64,000 nt of DNA, from the NCBI RefSeq assembly GCF_964340395.1, contig NC_135561.1, forward strand, positions 19,906,740-19,970,739, in the 5' to 3' direction. The notes under the pieces were generated by a model. It worked only from the letters and a program-made list of their open reading frames with translations, was not told the DNA's origin and did not search any database. The position numbers and the translations under genes were made by a program. This document shows, piece by piece, positions 50,401 to 62,700 of the stretch; within the stretch, counting starts at the first letter, position 1, and each line of letters opens with the position of its first letter. Origin of the DNA: Glandiceps talaboti (lineage: Eukaryota > Hemichordata > Enteropneusta > Spengelidae).

Positions 50401-52025
50401 GCATAATTAATAATTTTCAGGATATACTAGCTTTATCTTAAGAAAACACTTTTTAAATTCAATATAATTTGTAAATACACCGACCATAATAATGCAGTCA
50501 TGTTCTAAAATGCCTGTCGATGTAACTGTTAGTTGTAATGTTTCAATTGCATAATTAATTAATTTCAGCAGTTCGGCTTTTATTTCAAGAATGCCCACTT
50601 CAAATTTCAAAACTTCAGTACATGCATCGACATAGCTTACTGTTGTAGTTTCTAAATGTAATCTGTCACTTGTATAATTAATCATTTGACAATACAAGCT
50701 TCAAATTCCAGATAATTTGGTGCATATGGTGATGATAACAAATTCCATATGGCCTATTAGTATAAAACTAGATTTTGTGCATATTAGTATACATACTTCA
50801 GATTTCTAATACTTTGGCATAACTATTTGCCAATCAAGGGCTATACATGTACCTTGTACCTTGTATGATAGCTATAGCTAACTATTATTGTGTGTAGGAA
50901 AAAAAACTTATGACTGACTGCCCGTACAGAAATGCATTCAGATTAAATCAGGTTAAATGTGTATTCACTTGCCTACCCATTTCTGTCTTTATCTTTGTAT
51001 TAAACACGCAATCATTTGGCTGTTGCTATTGGTGTGGTCTTGTTGCTAGGCATACTTAAAACATTTTCTGAATGTTTAATTTATTTACCTATCCATCCCT
51101 CTTCTTAATTTTGCAATATGTAACACCGTTTTGCTAATACTATTGGCATTGTCTTGTTGTGAATGTTGTGAAAAACAAAGTCATGTCCATATAAGGACTG
51201 CTGTATAAAATGTATTTGACTTTTGTGCCAGTTGTGCTTGAAACTGGCCAACATACATTTGCACACACTTTGAATACTTTAGTTTACTTGACTTTGAACA
51301 TAGAGGTCGATATCAAAAGTCAATGTCTCATTAGAAAGCTCATCATAGATAATTTATGGATGTAGACACTCAAAGAAGGCCTCTACCTATTAAGCTTCCA
51401 CAGTTATTGGGCAAAGTGTGAAGAAGTTATGCGACAAATATGGCTGCCATTTCGCAATTACTGTGAAGGTCATGAAACAAAGTGACATACAATGTACATA
51501 AACTGGCTATAGCATCAGACATTTGTGCCAGGTTTGGTTGAAATCAGCCTACATTGTATATGCATGTCTGAGATACAGGTGATAATGGACAGATGCATAC
51601 ATATTTGGGAACCAATGTACTAGCCCCCTCTGAGTATTACCCACTGGTGAGTAACAAACCCAAACAACAAGCACATTCAACTTGAAAGACTTGCTTATTC
51701 AATTTAAAAATCATTCTCTTGACCACTGTAAAACAATTTGTAGAAGTGTCCTTCTCAAGGAAAACACAATTTTAGATTTTGTTACGATAACAGTAATTAA
51801 GGTGAATCTATACCTGAGCTTCCGGAATCCTGCTTGTACCAGTAGCCTTGGTGAGTGAAGACACATTCAGTACTTTACGTTTGGAGATGGGCTGCTCTTC
51901 TTGTAAGTTATCTATCACTGGCGAGTATGTAGAGATGGTAGGTTCCTTCTGTGAAGCTACTAACGTCACTGATGAACTTGTGGACATGGAATGCTCTTTC
52001 TGTTGACATGGTGTCACATTATCAG
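32427..52025 (-). CDS. Zinc-finger protein of a tyrosine-recombinase-related family, 3' eight exons
   Basis: The minus-strand exons in order are 52025-51814, 42748-42484, 42311-42268, 36870-35647, 34735-34675, 33588-33544, 33400-33302 and 32650-32427 (stop TAA at 32429-32427). All phases agree and give about 723 residues. The first exon starts in phase 1, so 5' exons are missing. Domains: an acidic stretch and a C2H2 finger in exon 42748 (CHICSKTYTSRRRLIKEHIV, then LH); two C2HC fingers in the large exon (C-x2-C-x9-H-x4-C and C-x2-C-x11-H-x3-C); and a Trp-rich C-terminal block (TSWSKAENDAIDRHF, then NRQWKQIKWHVKNR). From memory, this architecture occurs in many animal proteins that also carry a tyrosine-recombinase-like core between the ENF motif and the C-terminal block. 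That core is not seen here. The gene is probably nuclear; its function is unknown. Confidence 0.8.
35980..38386. repeat. Local segmental duplication, copy 1 (partner 40097-41772)
   Basis: The duplicated block covers most of the large zinc-finger exon, its acceptor, about 800 bp of upstream intron with a LINE 3' fragment (37240-37600, QRVIRTAQRIIGA), and the 'ctaaagtaaagtaaa...ccagactgtcaaacatgacc' segment. Copy 1 has about 0.6 kb (37690-38270) missing from copy 2. By eye, identity is above 90% in the coding part. Confidence 0.92.
38310..40067 (+). mobile_element. LINE reverse transcriptase fragments split by tandem repeats
   Basis: The plus strand encodes HGVPQGSILGPLLF and FMNDV at about 38405-38465, then FADDTTISD at about 38500, then LLGITIDQHLTWKDHINKV at about 38720-38780. 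After about 1 kb of unrelated repeats it resumes at about 39845 with YKAFIQPHIDYC-type and LQKMAVRLITDAHRT-type C-terminal motifs, up to 40067. Stops and frameshifts show decay. The end abuts the truncation point of the duplicated zinc-finger exon. Confidence 0.82.
38850..39665. repeat. About 140-bp tandem repeat, roughly 6 diverged copies
   Basis: Each unit contains 'caagtttcatcaaatttgg' followed by 'gcagtctt', 'ggccctaattgccaa' and 'ttaattatgcaaatgaacaa'. Related single copies occur at about 34920-35350. The array interrupts the LINE fragment. Confidence 0.85.
40070..40990 (-). pseudogene. Truncated duplicate of the large zinc-finger exon
   Basis: Starting at the same TAG|AGTTCTACA acceptor as the 36870 exon, this phase-0 frame stays open for 306 codons and ends in TAA after the foreign tail GVTKMLHIY. 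It contains the acidic N-terminal part and both C2HC fingers but stops where the duplication breaks (about 40097). It lies between the 42311-42268 exon and the full-length exon. If spliced in, it would terminate the protein early. The intact frame allows use as an alternative last exon, although a dead duplicate is equally possible. Confidence 0.75.
40097..41772. repeat. Local segmental duplication, copy 2 (partner 35980-38386)
   Basis: The offset to copy 1 is about 4118-4120 bases over the exon and its 5' intron. The left edge lies inside coding sequence at the codons for LKHG. The right edge is near 'cattgcttctggattactct'. Confidence 0.92.
43386..43869. mobile_element. 484-bp DNA transposon with about 45-bp TIRs and 5-bp target duplication
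   Basis: The left end CCACAGGGGGCAGCGAGCAT and the right end (minus strand) CCACAGGGGGCAGCAAGCAT continue as matching GATC-rich arms, about 40 of 45 bases. TACTA flanks both sides (43381-43385 and 43870-43874). There is no coding capacity. A diverged relative lies at 29070-29432. It sits in the long intron of the zinc-finger gene between 51814 and 42748. Confidence 0.8.
46570..47310. repeat. Probable LINE-3'-like dispersed repeat
   Basis: Text such as 'ctggaatggagttccagtct' near 47010 resembles 3' portions of animal LINEs by memory. No reverse-transcriptase motif was found, so this is a weak call. It lies just beyond the stop codon of the piggyBac gene. Confidence 0.3.
47341..49092 (-). CDS. 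piggyBac-family transposase (PGBD-like), 583 aa, catalytic Asp replaced
   Basis: A single uninterrupted exon. It has an acidic N-terminus, then the DDE_Tnp_1_7-type core (about 95-450), then a cysteine-rich zinc-binding C-terminus (about 521-570) with repeated CxxC and final CFELYH. Of the three catalytic aspartates, the second (YVDNFYTS, Asp307) and third (GAVDRSDK, Asp410) are present. At the first position the expected Asp-Glu reads Asn-Glu (CINEGMVPFRG, Asn228, codon AAT at 48411-48409). Strand cleavage should therefore be impaired although the frame is intact. I could not find TTAA-flanked terminal repeats in about 300 bp on either side. It lies inside an intron of the zinc-finger gene, on the same strand. 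It could be a recently dead copy or a retained transposase-derived gene. Confidence 0.95.
   Translation of the reverse strand: MAAATTSNPALAHLPPEIKEIFNDDDSGEEFLGFSDSDDSDDDFDAENHLGWRRVNINHPRRQPPPFTGNPGFQVNVPDDPSSLDFLYLLLPEVLFTSMAEQTNKYAQDYISTHQLSTHSRFRSWTTVTDNDMKLFIAVVTAMGLITQEDLSDYWAVDPILSTPFFPSIFSWDRFLNILTFFHLADNDNYIPRGQEGYNPLFKLGAICANIINNFRDVWSPSQKICINEGMVPFRGNIHFKVYNPDKPDKYGIKVYELCDSSNGYCCEFQLYTGKSDEQGSTKGKTYDLVMKLMGPYLGKGHELYVDNFYTSPMLFHDLYKENTLACGTSRMRKGLPRIIKETKLEKGEKFVMVKGPLMVMKVRDRNDVIMLSTVHSAKNTDTGKRTRDGTPIRRPDMVHQYNLNMGAVDRSDKMVGYSSFRRRTVKWWKKVFFHLLSLAIVNAYILYKEWCKEKGINPVLQRVFRRNVIRELVTSGAPALGNRPPRGKQRMSTESLARLEGRHYFRKIQPLGKKQNISRECKVCGPADRHQCHVKRVTKRRYGRESSYECKQCLVTLCIGTCFELYHEKADYIHAYERLNTT
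49735..50375. repeat. About 136-bp tandem repeat, about 5 copies
   Basis: The unit contains 'gctgaatggcagccatattt', 'catcctcatatctctgg', 'ccaactgatttcaaccaaac' and 'gagacatatgcacatcac'. Internal copies are nearly identical. The open frames on both strands here come from the repeat. The same words occur singly in the dispersed repeats near 45600 and 51430. Confidence 0.93.
51290..51610. repeat. Dispersed repeat related to the 136-bp array
   Basis: It contains 'caaatatggctgccattt', 'aaggtcatgaaacaaa', 'catttgtgccaggtttggtt' and 'gaaatcagcc'. Similar blocks lie at 34260-34470 and 45390-45790, each ending in AGAC/CAGA-type tracts. No coding potential. Confidence 0.6.
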
Positions 52026-52703
52026 CTGCAATATATAGAACCCAGTGTCACAAATGAAAATATTTATTAAAGTGACCAAATGGATGAGGATTAGATACTT
52101 ATTTTGGGTTTTTAATTTATGAAATAAAGTTATCATAGCTTCCTACTTCAAAAATCAATGTGAAACAACATACATTTCATTTGTGGTGGTAACTTAATAA
52201 ATTGCAAAAGATTAATAAATGCATAAAATTTGTGTTATTGTACGTAAAATTACAAACTTTTACACATATTTTGTTTTAAAAGGTATTGAGTTAGAAAAAA
52301 CAGACTTGGCATATGTATTATTGCTCATTGTACATAAAATTATATACTTGATTTTTCAAGTTGGAAACCATGATAAAATTGTTTTATAAATTAAAAATCC
52401 GAAATAAATATCCCAATCCTCAATCCATATGGCCACTATTAAAAGGGACTGCTTCAATAAGGAATGGTCTCAGCTTGGGTAACTATCAAAAAGTGAATAA
52501 CTTTGAATGAATGAATTATTTCTTGTCAACGGTATTTTAGAGATGGAAGTAAAATAAATATATATTGTATATGCCAAGCTTTTTTTAAAAAAAGTATTTG
52601 AAGAAAATAGTATCAATGGTACTGTTGTGCTAAAAAGAGAAAATGTCGTATGCTGTGAAACAAAAGTGGCATGCGTATGTCCCATATCAGTATGACATTT
52701 CAC

Positions 52704-55700
52704 CTATGAAAACTTTCCTCAAACGGATGATGTCCGTAACTAAATATATAGTAGAGGATACAGCCAGCAATCTGAAACAAAGATAACACAGAGAAGTCAA
52801 TCACAGCCACAGATTATACTATAATATTTTTTGGTGATCCGTTCATTTTTGTATATTTAAGGTTTGTATTTTTTGGCCGGTGGCCAACGATACTGAATAA
52901 ACGATTGATGATTATACTATAAAAAGTGGACATAGATGGATATTTTAATGAAACGCTGTACTTTTTTCCTATTTTACCCCAACAGGTTATATTTAATTGA
53001 TTGTACATGAAACTTTAGGAATCAGTTGCAGAAAAAGTCACTTTTTTGAATGAAAGACATGCATGATACATAGTCATGCACTTTAGCAAGGTCAAACATG
53101 GTTAAAAGAAGCCACACATACATGTACAGCATCATGAAAGTGTGATATCAATAAACACTCGCATGACTTTCACCGCTGCCTCCTTTTAGAACCCAGACAT
53201 ACATGTACACCTTTTTACCCTGAAGGGGGATACCCAGTGTGCATTTAAAATATTGTGTATTTGATATTCTTTATGTCCTATCAGTCAGAGGGCTGGATGT
53301 GGCTATTTTATTTTGTAAATTTTAATAAGTACTGTATAATTGATAAGGCCATATAGGACACCTTAATAAACAATAACATAACATAACATTGGTTTTCACA
53401 TAGACTAAGGGGCTTGTCAACTTTTTTTTATCAAACTTGATTTCTCAAAAGGATCATTTCAAATGATTTATTTGGGAACATTTTATAAATCAGTTCTAGC
53501 CCTAGTTTAGAGAAATATGAGAATTTGTTGTAAAAATGTTATATTTCATAGCACTTGGGGCATATTTAATTTGTGGGTACATTCAAAACATGTTTGTCTG
53601 ATTAATGAAATATTCAGACTGAGTTATTCCCAATGTTATTTCTATGATACATAGGAGCATTGGTAAACCCTGTTTACCTGAATATCAGATGACTTTGTGA
53701 ATGTTTTGGTATTCCATATTCCTGTTGGCATCCAACAAAGAGTTCCTCTCTGGGGTGCCATCATGACACCAGACATGTCATTCAAACAAGCACTTCTTCC
53801 TATGTCTGATATCTTGATATTTCCTCGATGGTCTATCAAAAAAAAGAAATTGAGTAAACTAAAGTTAGCATTTTCTCACAAACTCATTCATAATTATCAA
53901 CAGTCTGAGAAATGGAGTGGTGATTGGATGAATGGTCTCCTTATGTGGTAATTATTCAAAATAGATGGTAATTTAGGTTTTAATATCAAAAAAGTTATGG
54001 TTGTAGAATCGTGCGTTCCGTGGTTAGTTAAATGATGAATATTTCATCTACACATCTTTATGTACAAATTGATTAACTGTCATTCCTGATTAATGTTCTA
54101 ATTCACAGAATTAACTTTTTGAGCACTTTTCCCCGCAATTTTCATGTTAATATGTATATCAGCAGATACACCTGCCTCATTTGTTAAAGTACGCTACACA
54201 TCAGACAGCAAAACTCTTTGTGTAAATACTTTCCGAGTTACATTTTTTTTTCAAGTTTCACATTTTTTTACTCAAAATCTAAACACCTGATCTGTCCACC
54301 TCTACTTTCATAAAATTTTACCAGTGGCCATGTGACATGGCTGGGTTACATCTCTTTTTTGAAAACGGTGTCTACAGACAAACAGACATCTAGACTGATG
54401 TAACACCATCACTATTATATACATTGTAATAAAACTGACATACCTAGAAGCACATTGCTGGGTTTTAGATTTCTATGAATTATTCCATAGCTGTGAAGTT
54501 CCTGTAATCCAGTGAGAAACTGCTTTCCCATTTCCACTTGGCTTTTCCTGTTTGGATGAAAGGGAGAAGTTGTATCCTCGATAACTTCTGCTAAATTGTA
54601 CTCCATCAACGGCATTAGTGTGAAGACAAAATCATCAGTTATTTCAGTTGTTATTGGTGTTAACACATGATCAACAGTGTGGAGCTTCAATAAGTTATAC
54701 ACATCATCTTCACATGATTGATCTTCTGTGATTTGCCTTCTGACAGCAACTGGAGAAGGTTTTTCTGCACTTTTCAACAAGCCAAGAAAGACAATACAAC
54801 CAGGAGAACCCTTAGCAATAATGAATTTTTTTGAATAGTTGAAGTTTTTCATAGATTTTAGTTGGTCTTCTTTCATCCCGCTAATCATGCTTGACCATCT
54901 GGAGGAAGTACCCTCAACTGTCTTACAATATTCATTCTGAAAGAAATTAATGATAAAGATTAAAACTAAGCTAGCAGAAGTAAATGAAGGCAATGGTTAG
55001 TTAGAGAGATAGTATTCAGAAACTGGTAGTTGAGGTGATACCCACACATCCATGGCACTGAGAAAACCCTAGGGCTACTCCATCTAAGGGACCAGTCAGT
55101 TTCTCCACCTAGGGTGGGGTGGGATTGGGGTGAATAGGAGGGACACTCTGTTTTTGAAATTGGCAGGGGGGGTGGGGGTGTTCAGCGGGTCAGCATTTTT
55201 GAAAATTTCAGAGGGGGTGGGGGAGTCACTGTTTTGGATTGTGATTAAAGAAAAATTCACTTCATGTCTGAACTGTGGTATCTGTTCTTGTTACCCATTA
55301 AAAAAATTTTCAACACTATGTAGTAGCTAATTACAAGATCATAGTGTCTTGTAAAATATTTGTGAGACATAGTCAAACTGTCCACTCTGAGTCATGATGA
55401 AATAAACGGTATGTGAATACGATATGGAAGGGGCATCATGTTTTAGAAATAACAGGGGAATCAGTGACTTTTTGTCAGCCAGAGAGCCCTAAATGGGGTC
55501 CACTCCACATTATTTTTAATTTGCTTGGATTAACATGTGGTCCACTGTCCTCAACAAATTATGATTGTAAGTGTCCCAACAATTTTGTCTTTGAAGGGAA
55601 AAAATGTAGTTGTGAAAACTAAACCTTATGATCCTCCTAATTTCCTTAATATAGAACTATTACAAATTTATTTTGTTCTGAATGTGCGATATTCTTAAAT

Positions 55701-56731
55701 CTCCATAGTATAAAATGGGGTATTGATTTTTGGTCAGACTGCATGTAAAATGGGGTCTGGGGTTGACAGCAGTGGCCACCCAATCTTACTATAGTTGGTC
55801 ACTGATACTGCCCTCAAGAGAAAACTCTACACATACAGAGACAGTGAGCATGACACCACCAACAGCAATGACAGAAGCCAGAAATTGGGATGACAGAATG
55901 CCTATAAAACTGAAAACATTCTTATATAGCACTATGACATTACCTGTGTAATGCTGAGACAATTCCTTCTTGGACGTTTCCTCTGTGGAGATACTTTCAT
56001 TGGTAACTCTGTGGTGACACAGCACTCTGTCTTTCCTGTAGTCACTGATGACTTTGTGGAGATGGGAAACTCAAGTCTTACATATGCACTCTTTAGATGC
56101 TGTGTCTGTTGAGTAATAATGGGATTGGTCAATGAAAACTAAGAAAGGACAAGAGTATCTTTCATCAAGTGTGATATAATTTAGCTGAAAGGAAGACCTC
56201 CATACACACTGAATGTTTTGTACACACCAGTTTCTGAGAATGGGCATAATATTGTTGTGTATGTGTCACCTTTGTGATAAGTTTGGATGCTTAGTTTCAA
56301 TGACATTGGTCCAAACATTGCTTACTCATTAGAGTCTAATGTAGACAGACAAAAGGTGGTGAAAGGAGAGTAAATCCCTGTGTTTTCATTTTCAAACCAT
56401 TGGATTTCTTCTGTTAACTTTGGGAGACAGAAAAGCATGTGTTGCCCAGGGTTCTACCAAGCTTGAGAGTACGGGCAGTCCCAGTCACTAACTAATATTC
56501 ATCCTAATTTGCATAGTAATATTCATCACTAAATTATGCAAGAATTACGATACTTTACTACTGGGCACTCCAAAATCTTGCGATAATTTGTGACATCATA
56601 ACTGTCATATTGGAAAATACATGCTTTCGTTGTCCATTGAACAGATCACGATGTGTGATGTACAGTGTTTTAGAGTAAAATTAAACATGAAAGTGTCTGT
56701 ATGTCTGTGTGGATGTGTGTGTGTGTCTCTC

Positions 56732-56764
<33 letters not shown>

Positions 56765-59700
56765 AAACAAATTAAAGTCAAAAACTTCTGGACCGGTTGC
56801 CATGATATCTGGTGGGTATATTACCTTTGGTGTCTAGTTGGGAAAAAGTTCAAATCAAAATGATCTTACCACCAGTGTGTGATTTGGGTCAAAAATATGA
56901 TTTTTGGTAAAAAAAAGAGTAAACTCCAAAACTACTTAGCAGATCTGTCTGAAATGTGGTTGGAATGTTCTTAAAGGTGTTTAGATGAAGAATTGTTCAT
57001 GACATGATGATCCCATCAGTGATATGAAAATTAGGTATGAAAATGTGTCTTTTGGTCAAAAATCTGTAATTCCAAAACTACTGAGCAGATTTGGCTGAAA
57101 TTTGGTTGGAACAACCTGCAACGCCATTGGTGCTATTTTTATAGTTCATTGTCTTTTAAGTCAATTAATATGCATGTATGGGCAGAAAACATAGGTAACA
57201 ATGATGGATCAACACAAGCTTGGGGAGGGATAAAAATGCATTAAAATAGTTACTGTCAGCAACCTCTGAGTCAAGATCAGCAATTGTGAGTGCTGGTGGG
57301 CCCTGACAGCTGACATGAGCCATGAGCAGGACAATGGTTGCCCAGTGTGCCCTCTAATGATAGCCAAATTTTGTTGTTGTGGGTCAGTATGATAGAAACT
57401 GGCATTTCTTGTGAGTCACCAAATAGTAAGAGATAGGAGAACACCAAATTTTGGTGCATCCACTAGAAATTGTGTGTCAGTGGCATGTCAAATTGGCTTA
57501 GAGGGCACACTGTGGTTGCCTATTCACTATAGTTGGAATGCTCCAAATTGCATGTGCTGGTTAACACACATCGTGCATCCTGTCATGATTTTATCATGTT
57601 TTGATTTAGTATGCAGGAATTGCTTTAAAAAACTCAGTGAGCCTTTTCAATAAAATACTTAATGCATTATACCACACAATACCAATTTAGTCACAGTGGG
57701 AAAAAGAATTAATATAATATCTTTTAAATGAATCTGAAAACATAATTTTGATGTCTATTTTATAGCGAAGCTTGTTTTTGAGTATGTGATTTTTCTAACA
57801 ACCATTGAGAACAACCTCTGGCTGGACAGTTGGATGACACTATACCAATGGCACTCAAACCAAACACCAGTGACTATAAAATTACCTGTATAACACTGGC
57901 AGTAGTATTTCTACTTGGTCGAGGGTGTTGTTTTGGTGTGCACTTGAGAAATTCCTATAATGAAACAGAAGTGCTGATAACAATTCCATCTGTTGAAAAT
58001 CGGTTTACCTGGAAAAATATACCTTTGCTCTCATGATTGATCCCTGTGTACAGTAATAGAAAATCTCATTTGAATCTCAAGGATATTGAAAGGTTTCTTC
58101 AACCAATCAACATGCTTCAAGCAAGAATCAAAGGCAATTTTCTATTACACAGGGTCAGAATTGGCCCAGGCGGTGATCACCCGGAACAAAACAAACCACA
58201 CAAAAGGATGGAAATAGAGGTGAATAAAGACATCTAGCCACTTTCACCACATAAGATTTTAACCAGATTAAGTCCAAATTCTGCAAATGCAGGCTGCAGT
58301 ATATGACATTTGTGCCAGGTTTGGTATTGCAGTGTTCTTACTAAAACAATGGCACAATGCTCTCAAAATCTTCCTGAATAACCCCTTACTTATTCCTAAA
58401 GTCTACCATCCCCGCCTTTCTCAAAATTCTTGGTGAGAAAACTACACTATTATATACATGTAGCTACCCAAAATAGCAGTTATATGCCTATCTAGCAATA
58501 TCATCGACAACTGCAGACTTACTTTATTTAGAGTACGACCTAAGTGTCTTCCCGGACTTGACAACATCTCAATAGGTGGTTTTCCTAAGATCTTCTGTGA
58601 AACTTTTTGTGGTACAGCAAGGTTTAATGTTTCACACTCCACATTCTTATCTTTGATACGATTTTTCATTTCTTTTAGGCTCAGTTCATGTTGTCCTTCA
58701 AACAAGGGAAGCAAAAAACTGATTTTAGGTATACATGCTATAGTAATACTAATATGATCAACACACCGTACAAAACAGGATTAATACTGATGCTATAATA
58801 ATACAAACATAATCAACACACCGTACAAAACAGGATTAACACTGATGCTATAATAATACAAACATAATCAACACACCATACAAAACAGAATTAATACTGA
58901 TGTTATAATAATACAAACATAATCAACACACCGTACAAAACAGAATTAACACTGATGCTATAATAATACAAACATAATCAACACACCGTACAAAACAGGA
59001 TTAATACTGATGTTATAATAATACAAATATGATCAACACATCGTACAAAACAGAATTAACACTGATGCTATAATAATACAAATATGATCAACATACCGTA
59101 CAAAACAGAATTAACACTGATGCTATAATAATACAAATATGATCAACATACCGTACAAAACAGAATTAACACTGATGCTATAATAATACAAATATGATCA
59201 ACACATCGTACAAAACAGAATTAACACTGATGCTATAATAATACAAATATAATCAACACACCATACAAAACAGAATTAATACTGATGCTATAATAATACA
59301 AACATAATCAACACACCGTACAAAACAGAATTAATACTGATGCTATAATAATACAAACATAATCAACACGGTGCACGTCCAACTCGGCCCATTTCCAACT
59401 CGGTCCACCAACTCGGCCCACCGTCTGCCAACTCGGCCCACCAACTCGGCCCACTCTCTGTCAACTCGGCCGACCAACTCGGCCCACTCTCTGCCAACTT
59501 GACTATAGATATTTAGTCCTTCAGTAAATTCATGCAATCTACATTGTATATGTACTAGTATGTCAATCCATAGTGTCTTTACAAGTAGTAGTAGTATACC
59601 GATGTCGCTGCTTGGAACATATGATTTTTTCTCTGATTATATGAATATTACTAGTATTTGATATTATCACGTCATCGACTCAAGACCTTGGCTTTAAATG

Positions 59701-62700
59701 ACACAAACATTTTCGTCATGACGTGCGTGGGCCGAGTTGGCATGTAAATGGGCCGAGTTGGCATGTGAATGGGCCGAGTTGGCATGTGAATGGGCCGAGT
59801 TGGCAATCACGTGGGCCGAGTTGGCGATGGGACGAGTTGGCAATGGGCCGAGTTGGTCCTACCCCAATCAACACACCGTACAAAACAGAATTAACACTGA
59901 TGCTATAATAATACAAACATAATCAACACACCGTACAAAACAGAATTAATACTGATGCTATAATAATACAAATATGATCAACACACTGTACATGTACAAA
60001 ACAGGATTAACACTGATGCTATAATAATACAAACATAATCAACACACCGTACAAAACAGAATTAACACTGATGCTATAATAATACAAGTATGATCAACAC
60101 ACCATACAAAACAGAATTAACACTGATGCTATAATAATACAAACATAATCAACACACCGTACAAAACAGAATTAACACTGATGCTATAATAATACAAACA
60201 TAATCAACACACCGTACAAAACAGAATTAACACTGATGTTACAATAATACAAACATAATCAACACACCGTACAAAACAGAATTAATACTGATGCTATAAT
60301 AATACAAACATAATCAACACACCATACAAAACAGAATTAACACTGATGCTATAATAATACAAACATAATCAACACACCGTACAAAACAGAATTAATACTG
60401 ATGCTATAATAATACAAAAATAATCAACACACCGTACAAAACAGAATTAACACTGATGCTATAATAATACAAACATAATCAACACACCGTACAAAACAGA
60501 ATTAATACTGATGCTATAATAATACAAACATAATCAACACACCGTACAAAACAGAATTAATACTGATGCTATAATAATACAAACATAATCAACACACCGT
60601 ACAAAACAGAATTAACACTGATGCTATAATAATACAAACATAATCAACACACCGTACAAAACAGAATTAATACTGATGCTATAATAATACAAATATGATC
60701 AACACACTGTACATGTACAAAACAGGATTAACACTGATGCTATAATAATACAAACATAATCAACACACCGTACAAAACAGAATTAACACTGATGCTATAA
60801 TAATACAAGTATGATCAACACACCATACAAAACAGAATTAATACTGATGCTATAATAATACAAACATAATCAACACACCATACAAAACAGAAGTAACACT
60901 GATGCTATAATAATACAAACATAATCAACACACCATACAAAACAGAATTAACACTGATGCTATAATAATACAAACATAATCAACACACCATACAAAACAG
61001 AAGTAACACTGATGCTATAATAATACAAACATAATCAACACACCATACAAAACAGAAGTAACACTGATGCTATAATAATACAAACATAATCAACACACCG
61101 TACAAAACAGGATTAATACTGATATTATAATAATACAAACATAATCAACACATCGTACAAAACAGAATTAACACTGATGCTATAATAATACAAACATAAT
61201 CAACACACCGTACAAAACAGAATTAACACTGATGCTATAAAAATACAAACATAATCAACACACTGTACAAAACAGAATTAACACTGATGCTATAATAATA
61301 CAAACATGATCAACACACCATACAAAACAGAATTAACACTGATGCTATAATAATACAAACATAATCAACACACTGTACAAAACAGAATTAACACTGATGC
61401 TATAATAATACAAACATGATCAACACACCATACAAAACAGAATTAACACTGATGCTATAATAATACAAACATAATCAACACACTGTACAAAACAGAATTA
61501 ACACTGATGCTATAATAATACAAATATGATCAACACACCATACAAAACAGAATTAACACTGATGCTTCAACAAATAGTACAAATGGTGTCATAGTACAAC
61601 TGTAAAGTACTGATGATTTTAAAGAAATGTTTATCCACACGCCAATCCATCATTTCTGTTGCCAAAGCAATATGCACCATCACTCTAATGTTGAAAATGT
61701 GCGATTTATCGGTTGTGGGATGACTTTGGCATTTTTAAAAACATTTATCTACTTGCATATTAAACTAGTGTACATGTAACATGTTAAATCTTTGACTTTA
61801 CTGTATAAACCATCCTTTGGTTGTTGCTATTGCAATGATCTCATGGCTAAGCATATTTGCATACATTGTTTGGATATTTATTCACATGCCTTCCCCATGA
61901 TCCCTGTTTTTATGATTTACATAATCAATTGACTGTTGCTATGAGTGTGGTCTTCTTGCATGGCATACTTGCATATATATTTAGAAAGTTTACTAGTATC
62001 CCCTTACCTACCCATCCCTGTTATCTTTGAAATGTACACCATGATTGACTGTTACTAAGAGCATACTCTTGTTGCTAGGCATATTTGCACACATTTAAAA
62101 AAAATGTTATTCACTTGTCCAACAAACAATGTTATCTTCACAAAATATCTTCATTTTTAGACTAATTTTGCATATCCCAGGTGGAATCATCTCATGAATA
62201 ATTCTTCAACTCCACATCTCTAAGGCCTAATAAAAAAGTTATTTGGTTCCAGTTACCCAACCCCACCTAGTTTTTTATACCAACCCTAAACTTTTTTTTA
62301 CATATTTGAGAAAAAATAAAATAAAATTGTGAAAATTATGAAGTCTCATGAGAAATAGTGGATGCGGAAACAGACATCAACTTAAAACGACAAAATAAAA
62401 CTGGTTTTTCCAATCTGTAATAGCTGTACGTCTATTGAGAAGAAACCAAGAACGCGGAGACCATGTGGCAAACAATTGAAAACATAAGTACCTGAACTAG
62501 ACACTCTAATACATGTATGAAAATAAATCAAATGCAAAATTTACCTACCCCACCTATTTTACCTAAATTGAATGTAATCGGAACCACACAAATTATTTTT
62601 ATGCCTAAGAACATTCCCACTAAATTTCTGCCTAATCTGTTCAATAGTTTTTGCGTAATTTTTACCAAAAATAGCGCCAACGGCATTGTAGCACAACAGT

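Noticed and set aside
55413-55951. Short plus-strand frames between kinase exons
   Set aside because: They overlap G-rich repeat sequence and antisense kinase exon material, with no independent support.
59343-59922. Frames with repeated WAELA/GPSW-type peptides
   Set aside because: Translation of the foldback element's 21-bp arm repeats.
58735-61567. CRISPR-like look of evenly spaced repeats
   Set aside because: Units are contiguous 55-mers without unique spacers, in an animal intron; this is a satellite.
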